Shown in pieces: positions 58,140 to 64,000 of a stretch of DNA of 64,000 nucleotides. Under the pieces are notes generated by a model that saw nothing but the letters and a program-made list of their open reading frames with translations, had not been told where the DNA came from and searched no databases. The translations under genes and the position numbers were made by a program. The number at the start of each line of letters is the position of its first letter. Within the stretch, counting starts at the first letter, position 1. This DNA is from Amycolatopsis mediterranei (GTDB lineage: Bacteria; Actinomycetota; Actinomycetes; Mycobacteriales; Pseudonocardiaceae): positions 1,237,833 through 1,301,832 of the forward strand of contig NZ_CP100416.1 in NCBI RefSeq assembly GCF_026017845.1. The letters run 5' to 3'.

Positions 58140-59315
58140 GTGAGCACTGGCGGCCGGCGGCCGAGGGCGATGCGTGTGCTGTTCGTCATGTGGGGCTGGC
58201 GCACCCACCTGCATCCGGTCGCCCCGCTCGCGTGGGCGCTGCGCGGAGCCGGGCACGAGGTCAGAGTGCTCGGGCAGCCCGCGCTTGGCCCGGCGATCAC
58301 CGAGCTCGGGCTGACCGCGGTCGCCGCCGGCCCCGACCTCGACGTGCTGCCGGAGTTCCGGAAGTTCGTCCTGCCCGCCGAAGCCCGGCCCGCGCCGGAG
58401 CCGCCGGCCGACGGGGTGCCCCGGGCGTTGAAGCTGTTCGCGCGGCTGGCCGGCGAGATGGCGGGCGACGCCGTGCGGTTCGCCCAGGCCTGGCGACCCG
58501 ACCTCGTGGTCGCCGAACCGACGGCGTTCGCCGGGCCGCTGGTGGCGGCCGCGCTCGGGATCCCGTCGGTCCGCCACCTCTACGGGCCCGACCTGGTGGC
58601 GCGGGCCGCCCGGTTCCTGCCCGGCTTGCTGGAACCGATCGGGGGACGGCTCGGTGTCGGGCCGGTCGACCCGCTCGCCGGCACCACGATCGACCCGACA
58701 CCGTCGTGCCTGCACGCTCCGGGCGACCTGCCGCGGCGGCTGGTCCGCTACCTGCCGTGCTCGGGTCCGGAGCGGGCCGAGGTGGTGCTCGGCCCGGTGT
58801 CGCGGCCCCGGGTGTGCGTCACCTGGGGACACACGATGGAGCTGCTCGACCCGCAGTACTTCCTCGCGGGGGAGACCGCCCGCGCGGTGGCCGAACTGGA
58901 CGTGAACGTCGTGCTGGCGATCTCGGCGCGGCAGCGCGCGCTGCTCGGCGAGCTGCCGCCCAACGTGTCGGTGTTCGTCGACCCGCCGCTCGACCAGGTC
59001 CTCGCGCACTGCGACGTGCTGGTGTCCCAGGGCGGCGCGGGCAGTGTCCTGACCGGGCTCGCCGCCGGGCTGCCCCAGGTCGCCGTCGGGCAGCTGCCGG
59101 ACCACCTGGCGATCGCGCGGCGGCTCGAAGCCGCGGGCGCGGGCCGCGCGCTGGCGGCCGCGGAGTTCAGCGCGGCGGCGGTCGCCGGTGCGGTGTTCGA
59201 CGTGCTGCAGCGGAGCGGGTTCGCGACGGCGGCGCGCCGGGCGCGGCTGGAGAACGAGGACCGGCCCGCCCCCGCCGACCTCGTCGCGGAGCTGCGGTCG
59301 CTCGCCGGGAGGTGA
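58140..59315 (+). CDS. Glycosyltransferase 2
   Basis: A 391-residue GT-B enzyme: MRVLFVMWGWRTHLHPVAPL, LAWALRGAGHEVRVLGQPAL, then VFVDPPLDQVLAHCDVLVSQ and GGAGSVLTGLAAGLPQVAVG of the donor site. GTG 58140 is chosen for GGAGGAA just upstream; ATG 58170 would place the start at the conserved MRVLF and is a real alternative. It shares the 200-base divergent promoter with the E1-type dehydrase, which fits joint control of sugar supply and transfer. Confidence 0.9.
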   Translation: MSTGGRRPRAMRVLFVMWGWRTHLHPVAPLAWALRGAGHEVRVLGQPALGPAITELGLTAVAAGPDLDVLPEFRKFVLPAEARPAPEPPADGVPRALKLFARLAGEMAGDAVRFAQAWRPDLVVAEPTAFAGPLVAAALGIPSVRHLYGPDLVARAARFLPGLLEPIGGRLGVGPVDPLAGTTIDPTPSCLHAPGDLPRRLVRYLPCSGPERAEVVLGPVSRPRVCVTWGHTMELLDPQYFLAGETARAVAELDVNVVLAISARQRALLGELPPNVSVFVDPPLDQVLAHCDVLVSQGGAGSVLTGLAAGLPQVAVGQLPDHLAIARRLEAAGAGRALAAAEFSAAAVAGAVFDVLQRSGFATAARRARLENEDRPAPADLVAELRSLAGR

Positions 59316-59351
59316 GCGATCCTCCAGCCGTGCCCCAAGCCCGGCTGCGAA

Positions 59352-59445
59352 GTTCCTGATCGGACCAAGAGGAGGCCGACCCCCACGCGGCACGCAACTG
59401 TTGCTCCCAAAGTCATTCGGCCGTGACTGTGGTCGGATCAGGAAC
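59352..59445 (+). promoter_or_regulatory. Cluster-shared leader motif, copies 2 and 3 (inverted pair)
   Basis: GTTCCTGATCGGACCAAGAG (59352-59371, continuing GA) matches the motif before the phosphatase gene (34353) at 20 of 22 bases. TGGTCGGATCAGGAAC at 59430-59445 is its inverted partner (15 of 16 bases), 62 bases on. The pair lies in the 176-base leader of the third glycosyltransferase gene and could be an operator pair or a leader hairpin. Confidence 0.5.
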
Positions 59446-59491
59446 GATCGACACAGTCAGCAATATCCGGCGTTAGAAAGGAAGTACGCGA

Positions 59492-60670
59492 ATGCGCGTG
59501 CTGTTCTCCGCGTGGGCGTGGCCCCCGCACTACTACCCGATGGTTCCGCTGGCCTGGGCGCTGCGCAACGCGGGGCACGAGATCCGGGTCGCCGGTCCGC
59601 CCGCGCTCGCCGAGGCGATCACCATGTCCGGCCAGCCCGCCGTCGAAGTCGGCGAGGACTGCGACTTCAGCCAGCTGACCCGCGACACCATGCACATCGA
59701 CCGGGACGCCCCGGCGACCGTCGAGCTGTGGAAGCAGCTGCGCAAACCCAAGGGCGAGCGCGCGCTGCGGATGTTCGTCGACATCGCCGAGACCATGGTC
59801 GACGGGCTGGTCGAGTTCGCCCGCGCCTGGGAGCCGGACCTGGTCGTGCACGGCCCGACCACCTACGCCGGGCCGATCGCCGCCGCCGCGGTCGGGGTGC
59901 CGAACGTGCGGGTGCTGATGGCGCCGGACATCGCCTACCGCGGCCGGGACATCGAGCCGGTCCTCCTGCGCCCGCTCGCCGAACGCTTCGGCGTCACCGA
60001 GTTCAGTCCACAGGGGACACTCACGGTCGACCCGTGCCCGCCGAGCATCCAGCTCCCGACGGACTACCCCAAGCAGCTCATGCGCTACATCGCCTACAAC
60101 GGGCCGGCCGAAGTGCCGGAGTGGCTGCTGGAGCCGCCGTCCCGGCGCCGGGTCTGCATCACCTGGGGCACCACCCTGGCGAAGGTGAACCCGAACCTGG
60201 TGCTGGCCGGGCAGATGCTGGAGGCGGTCGCCGGGATCGACGCCGAGGTCGTCGTCACCGTCGCGCCTTCGCACCGCGAACACCTCGGGCCGATCCCCGA
60301 CGGCATCCGGGTGGTCGACGCGCTGCCGCTGCACCTGCTGCTGCCGAGCTGCGACCTGATGATCCACCAGGGCGGCAACGGGACCACCATGACCGGGGTC
60401 GTCAACGGTGTCCCGCAGCTCATCGTGCCGCAGTTCCCCGACCAGGCGTTCGTGGCGAACCAGCTGGCGCCGACCGGGGCGGCCGCGGTGCTGCTGCCCG
60501 AGGACGCCGGGCCCGACACCGTCCGCGGGCTGGTCACCGACCTGCTCGAGAACCCCCAGTGGCGCGACGACGCCCGGCGGCTGGCCGACGAGGCCAACGC
60601 CCAGCCCGCGCCCACCGAGATCGTGCCGGTGCTGGAACGTCTGGCCGCACGCGAGCACGCCGCCGTCTGA
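59492..60670 (+). CDS. Glycosyltransferase 3
   Basis: A 392-residue GT-B enzyme: MRVLFSAWAWPPHYYPMVPL, LAWALRNAGHEIRVAGPPAL and the donor-site region LPLHLLLPSCDLMIHQGGNG followed by VPQLIVPQFPDQAFVANQL. GAAAGGAAG lies 8 bases before the ATG. It is the first of four closely spaced genes with a methyltransferase and an ABC exporter. Most similar by eye to the 53015 and 58140 enzymes, so the set looks like one expanded family building an oligosaccharide or several single sugars. Confidence 0.92.
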   Translation: MRVLFSAWAWPPHYYPMVPLAWALRNAGHEIRVAGPPALAEAITMSGQPAVEVGEDCDFSQLTRDTMHIDRDAPATVELWKQLRKPKGERALRMFVDIAETMVDGLVEFARAWEPDLVVHGPTTYAGPIAAAAVGVPNVRVLMAPDIAYRGRDIEPVLLRPLAERFGVTEFSPQGTLTVDPCPPSIQLPTDYPKQLMRYIAYNGPAEVPEWLLEPPSRRRVCITWGTTLAKVNPNLVLAGQMLEAVAGIDAEVVVTVAPSHREHLGPIPDGIRVVDALPLHLLLPSCDLMIHQGGNGTTMTGVVNGVPQLIVPQFPDQAFVANQLAPTGAAAVLLPEDAGPDTVRGLVTDLLENPQWRDDARRLADEANAQPAPTEIVPVLERLAAREHAAV

Positions 60671-60680
60671 GAGGTGAACC

Positions 60681-61511
60681 ATGCTGGCACGCAAGGATCT
60701 TCCCGCCGAGTTCGCAGCCTGGAACGAGAAGTGGGGTGCGCCCTACGGACACCGGTCCGCGCGGCTGCTCGCCGAGGGCAAGCGGCCGCAGCAGCGGCCC
60801 CTGGAGGCGCTGGCCGACCCGGCGAACCCGGAGTACGGCCCGTTCGCCTTCCAGTACGCGAGCGGCACGCGGGTGCACGAGTACCCGTGGGCGTTCGCCG
60901 CCGCGGAATTCACCCCGGGCATGCGGGTGCTCGACGTCGGCAGCGGGCTGAGCGGCCTGCAGTTCGTCGCCGCGCTCGAAGGCTGCTCGGTGGTCAACGT
61001 CGACCCGTCGGCGCGTGAGGACTACAACGTCTGGACCGACCCGGGCTACCTGCCGCTGTCGCCGCGCGAGCACCAGCTGCTCAACACCACCTTCGGGACC
61101 GACGTCGAGCTGGTCGCGGCCCGCCTGCAGGACGCGGACCTCGAGCCGGAGTCGTTCGACCGGGTGCTGTGCCTGTCCGTCCTGGAGCACGTGGACCTCG
61201 CCGAAGGCGCCGACATCGTGCGAGCGAGCACGCGGCTGCTGAAGCCGGGCGGCAAGCTGGTCCTGACGGTGGACGCCTTCCTCGACCTCCGGCCGTTCGG
61301 CGTGCTGGAGAAGAACATGTGGGGCATCAACCAGGACGTCGGCGCGCTGATCGAGGCGAGCGGGCTGGAGCTGGAGACCGGCGACCCGCGGGAGCTGCTC
61401 GGCACGCCGGAGTTCGACTTCGAGCACGTGGTGAAGTCGCTGCCGGAAGTGCTCGTCTCCGCGATGTACCCGGTGATGAGCCAGTCGCTCGTGCTGCGCA
61501 AGCCCGTGTGA
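60681..61511 (+). CDS. SAM-dependent methyltransferase (class I)
   Basis: A 276-residue enzyme. Motif I is MRVLDVGSGLSGLQFVAALE (about residues 77-96), acidic motif II VVNVDPS, and CLSVLEHVDLAEGADIVRAS with LLKPGGKLVLTVDAF downstream. The N-terminal 70 residues (FAAWNEKWGAPYGHRSARLL) are of a type seen in methyltransferases of sugar and glycan loci. Its place between a glycosyltransferase and an exporter suggests methylation of a deoxysugar. GAGGTGAACC precedes the ATG; the stop overlaps the next ATG by one base. Confidence 0.82.
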   Translation: MLARKDLPAEFAAWNEKWGAPYGHRSARLLAEGKRPQQRPLEALADPANPEYGPFAFQYASGTRVHEYPWAFAAAEFTPGMRVLDVGSGLSGLQFVAALEGCSVVNVDPSAREDYNVWTDPGYLPLSPREHQLLNTTFGTDVELVAARLQDADLEPESFDRVLCLSVLEHVDLAEGADIVRASTRLLKPGGKLVLTVDAFLDLRPFGVLEKNMWGINQDVGALIEASGLELETGDPRELLGTPEFDFEHVVKSLPEVLVSAMYPVMSQSLVLRKPV

Positions 61512-62488
61512 TGGCGGGACTGCGCACCCCCGCCCGGCCCGTCGTGGCCGGGCGGACGGCCTCCGTCGTGACGGCGACGGGGCTGCGGAAGGTCTACCCG
61601 GCGAAACGGGGCCCGGTCGAGGCGGTCGCCGGGATCGACCTCGACGTCCGCGCGGGGGAGTTCTTCGGCCTGCTCGGCCCGAACGGCGCCGGGAAGTCGA
61701 CCACGATCGGCATGCTGACGACACTGGTGCGGCCCACCGCCGGCAGCGTGCGCATCGCCGGCTTCGACACCGCGCGCGAGCCGGTCCAGGTGCGCCGGCG
61801 GATCAGCCTGGTGAGCCAGACCAACTCCGTCGACCGGGAGCTGACCGTCGAGGAGAACCTGCGTTACCGGGCCCGGTACTGGGGCGGCACCCGCGCGGCG
61901 GCGCGGCGGCGCGCGGACGAGCTGCTGGAGCAGTTCGGCCTCGGCGACCGCCGGGGCGCGATGTTCTACCAGCTCTCCGGCGGGCAGCTGCGCCGGATGA
62001 TGATCGCGCGGGCGCTGGTGCAGCGTCCGGAGATCCTGTTCCTCGACGAACCCACCGCGGGCATCGATCCGCACAGCCGGGTCAACGTCTGGGACGTGCT
62101 CGGCGAGCTGCACGCCTCGGGCCAGACGATCGTGCTCACCACGCACAACATCGAGGAGGCCGAGCGGTTCTGCCACCGGGCGGCGATCATCGACGGCGGG
62201 CGTGTGCTCGTGTGCGACGAAGTGTCGGCGCTGATCGCCTCCGCGGGCGGGGTGTCGCTGGTGACCGCGACCTACGACGGGCCGGTGTCCGGAATGGACT
62301 TCGGCTCGCTGCCGGTGGTGCGGGACGGCGTTTCGGTCCGGGTGTCCACGCCCGAGACCGACGGGCTGATCGCGGAGCTGGTCGACCTGGGTGCCGCGGC
62401 GGGCCGCCGGCTGCTGGACGTGACCACGGCCCGGCCCAGCCTCGAAAGCGCGTTCCTCAGCCTGACCGGAAGGGCGTACCGGGCATGA
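61511..62488 (+). CDS. Drug-exporter ABC ATPase (DrrA type)
   Basis: A 325-residue ATPase. Walker A LLGPNGAGKSTTIGML, Q-loop VSQTNSVDRELTVEENL, signature YQLSGGQLRRMMIARAL, Walker B ILFLDEPTAGIDPHSR and switch His in VLTTHNIEEAERFC. The C-terminal 80 residues match the DrrA extension that couples to the permease. Energises export of the glycosylated polyketide and gives self-resistance. TGATG junction with the methyltransferase and ATGA overlap with the permease. Confidence 0.94.
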   Translation: MAGLRTPARPVVAGRTASVVTATGLRKVYPAKRGPVEAVAGIDLDVRAGEFFGLLGPNGAGKSTTIGMLTTLVRPTAGSVRIAGFDTAREPVQVRRRISLVSQTNSVDRELTVEENLRYRARYWGGTRAAARRRADELLEQFGLGDRRGAMFYQLSGGQLRRMMIARALVQRPEILFLDEPTAGIDPHSRVNVWDVLGELHASGQTIVLTTHNIEEAERFCHRAAIIDGGRVLVCDEVSALIASAGGVSLVTATYDGPVSGMDFGSLPVVRDGVSVRVSTPETDGLIAELVDLGAAAGRRLLDVTTARPSLESAFLSLTGRAYRA

Positions 62489-63294
62489 CCACGATCAGAA
62501 CGCCGGCGGTGTCCCCGGCCCGGGTGTTCTTCGCCTTCCTGGCCCGGGACGTCCACGTCGTGTTCCGCAAGCAGCTCGGCGGCCTGCTCGGCCGGGTGCT
62601 GGTCCAGCCGTTGCTGACGGTGTTCGTGTTCTCCTACGTGCTGCCCTCGATCTCCGGTGGGATCGGCGGGACATCGGGCACGGTGCTGGCACCCGGGATC
62701 CTCGCCAACTCGATGCTGTTCGCCGGCCTGCTCGGCGTGACCGTGCCACTGATCACGGAACTGTCCTACCCGAAGTCCATCCAGGACCGGTTGCTCACCC
62801 CGGTCCCGGTGTGGGCGGTGGGGGTGGAGCGAATCGTCAGCGGCGCGGTGCAGTCGCTGTTCGCGGCGGTGCTGGTGCTGCCGATCGTGACGTTCCTGCA
62901 CGCGCCGGGCCAGGCCCCCGATTTGTCCTATTCGGACTGGCCGCTGCTGGTGCTGATGCTGCTGCTGGGCTCGGTGTTCTCCGCCGCCCTCGGCCTCCTG
63001 CTCGGCTCGGTGGTGGAACCCGCGCAGGTGAACGTGCTGTTCAGCATCATCATGATCCCCCTGATGATGCTCGGCTGCGTGTACTACCCGTGGGCGGCGC
63101 TGGGTTCGGTGCGCTGGCTGCAGATCGCGGTCTTGGCGAACCCGGTGGTGTACCTGAGCGAGGCGCTGCGGGCGGCGTTGACCCCGGACGTACCGCACCT
63201 GTCGGCGTGGGTGGTGCTGCTGGTGCTCCTGGGCGGCACGGCCGGCGTGGGCTGGTTCGGGCTGCGGGCATTCCACCGGGCCGTACTGGGCTGA
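62485..63294 (+). CDS. Drug-exporter ABC-2 permease (DrrB type)
   Basis: A 269-residue membrane protein with six transmembrane helices and the ABC-2 pattern: RDVHVVFRKQLGGLLGRVLV at the N-terminus, LITELSYPKSIQDRLLTPVP in the cytoplasmic loop and SIIMIPLMMLGCVYYPWAAL late. Forms the channel with the preceding ATPase. It starts in an ATGA overlap. Last gene of the plus-strand operon in the window. Confidence 0.93.
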   Translation: MTTIRTPAVSPARVFFAFLARDVHVVFRKQLGGLLGRVLVQPLLTVFVFSYVLPSISGGIGGTSGTVLAPGILANSMLFAGLLGVTVPLITELSYPKSIQDRLLTPVPVWAVGVERIVSGAVQSLFAAVLVLPIVTFLHAPGQAPDLSYSDWPLLVLMLLLGSVFSAALGLLLGSVVEPAQVNVLFSIIMIPLMMLGCVYYPWAALGSVRWLQIAVLANPVVYLSEALRAALTPDVPHLSAWVVLLVLLGGTAGVGWFGLRAFHRAVLG

Positions 63295-63382
63295 GCGCCC
63301 ACGGCGGCCGGCCGCAAGCCGTAAGGTCCATGGCGACGCGAACCGGCGCCCGGCAACGCAAGCCGACCACGACGTCACCAGG

Positions 63383-63461
63383 CCTCCCCCCGCCCCTCAT
63401 CCCAGCCTTCTCTTCAGCCGCCGGCCGGCGGCTGAAAATCCCACCGGAGGGGCGGGGGAGG
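63383..63461. terminator. Nested inverted repeats between convergent genes
   Basis: An outer stem (63383-63398 with 63447-63461; pyrimidine CCTCCCCCCGCCCCTC against GAGGGGCGGGGGAGG, one-base bulge) encloses a perfect 24-bp palindrome, TTCAGCCGCCGG plus its complement (63413-63436). It lies between the permease gene and the convergent glycosyltransferase gene and probably stops both transcripts. A 14-bp repeat, GCTGCGGCAGAGAA, follows twice near 63474-63503. Confidence 0.6.
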
Positions 63462-63518
63462 TCGGACCCGCCCGGCTGCGGCAGAGAAAGCTGCGGCAGA
63501 GAACTCAGCGAGCCGTGC

Positions 63519-64000
63519 TCATCGAGCCAGGGCGACGAGCCCGTCGACGACCTCGGCCGGACTAGGCTGCTCCCGGCTCTCCCGCGCCAGCCCGGCCGCG
63601 GCTTCCCGGTACGCCGCATCACCGAGGATCTCGGCCGCCGCCGTCCGGATCGTCTCGGTGTCCGCCTCGGCGAGGTCCAGTTTGCTGCCCGCGCCCGCGG
63701 CCGACACCAGGGTCGAGATGAGGCGCTGGTCGGGCAGCTGGGGGATCATCAGCTGCGGGGTTCCGCAGGACACCGCCGTCAGTGCGGTGCTCGGGCCCGC
63801 CTGCGAGATCAGCAGGTCGCAGCTGGGCAGCAGGGTGTGCAGCGGGATCCGTTCGACGATCCGGACGTTGTCCGGGACCGGGCCGACCGCGGCCAGGTCG
63901 TTGCCGGCCACCGTCGCCACCACCTCGACCGGCAGCCCCGCCGCCGCGTGGACGAGCCGGTCGATGACGCATTCGTAGAACGCCAGCTGGGAACTGGTCG
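63519..64000 (-). CDS. Glycosyltransferase 4, C-terminal part (start outside window)
   Basis: The frame stays open to the window end, so only about the last 160 residues are seen, beginning TSSQLAFYECVIDRLVHAAA. The donor-binding part of a GT-B enzyme is clear: VRIVERIPLHTLLPSCDLLI, SQAGPSTALTAVSCGTPQLM and IPQLPDQRLISTLV. The usual HQGG is SQAG here, which lacks the conserved His and may affect donor binding. It reads toward the ABC permease, so it belongs to another operon of the same cluster. Confidence 0.88.
   Translation of the reverse strand, partial: TSSQLAFYECVIDRLVHAAAGLPVEVVATVAGNDLAAVGPVPDNVRIVERIPLHTLLPSCDLLISQAGPSTALTAVSCGTPQLMIPQLPDQRLISTLVSAAGAGSKLDLAEADTETIRTAAAEILGDAAYREAAAGLARESREQPSPAEVVDGLVALAR

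Noticed and set aside
1..64000. CRISPR arrays, rRNA and complete insertion sequences
   Set aside because: No regularly spaced repeats, no rRNA-like segments and no transposase genes were seen on either strand.

Overview
The window is very GC-rich DNA with dense, codon-biased genes, many GTG starts, ATGA/GTGA overlaps and actinobacterial families (SARP, PucR, LysX, CtaG, SPOR-like small protein). It looks like a chromosomal segment of an actinomycete of the Pseudonocardiales, probably Amycolatopsis. That assignment is inference, not proven by a marker gene.

Layout. (1) 1-6265: end of a conjugation-like (type IV secretion-related) locus: a polytopic VirB6/TrbL-like protein cut by the window edge, a VirB8/TcpC-like anchored protein, a lysozyme-like plus NlpC/P60 hydrolase, and a 1015-residue repetitive Ala/Pro-rich protein. 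(2) 6297-9729: small SPOR-like protein, CooC/MinD-type ATPase, RNB ribonuclease, BtuF-like binding protein without a signal peptide. (3) 9701-21478: a catabolic island for GABA and polyamines: SSADH-like dehydrogenase, GABA aminotransferase, PucR regulator, FadR-type regulator with a soluble Cache protein, aminobutyraldehyde-type dehydrogenase and a complete PotABCD-type importer. (4) 21491-30424: housekeeping genes: proline iminopeptidase, a new 39-codon gene, UppP, CtaG, PanB, LysX, a small membrane protein and a DinB-like protein. The section ends in a long G-run/C-run hairpin.

(5) 30503-64000: a type II polyketide gene cluster, continuing past the window. The core (TcmI cyclase, cupin, KS-alpha, KS-beta, ACP, mono-domain aromatase/cyclase) follows the whiE/cur/sch spore-pigment order. 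Around it are two DUF1772/SDR pairs, two ABM proteins, a SchA/CurD protein, two FAD hydroxylases, an O-methyltransferase, a P450, an F420-type oxidoreductase, a Gfo/Idh sugar reductase, an E1-type sugar 3-dehydrase with all four Fe-S cysteines, three complete and one partial glycosyltransferase, another methyltransferase, a DrrAB-type ABC exporter, a POT-family transporter, and PadR and SARP regulators. The expected product is a glycosylated aromatic polyketide, perhaps pentangular, carrying 2,3,6-trideoxysugars.

The most unusual feature is a rifampin-phosphotransferase-like enzyme (ATP-grasp, helical middle, phospho-His domain) in the PKS operon, together with an exported tyrosine-phosphatase-family protein translationally coupled to a hydroxylase gene of the same cluster. 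Together they could form a phosphorylate-inside / dephosphorylate-outside self-protection switch for a phenolic antibiotic. A 120-bp palindromic element with 10-bp terminal inverted repeats sits at the junction of the duplicated DUF1772-SDR modules. No rRNA, tRNA or CRISPR was found.
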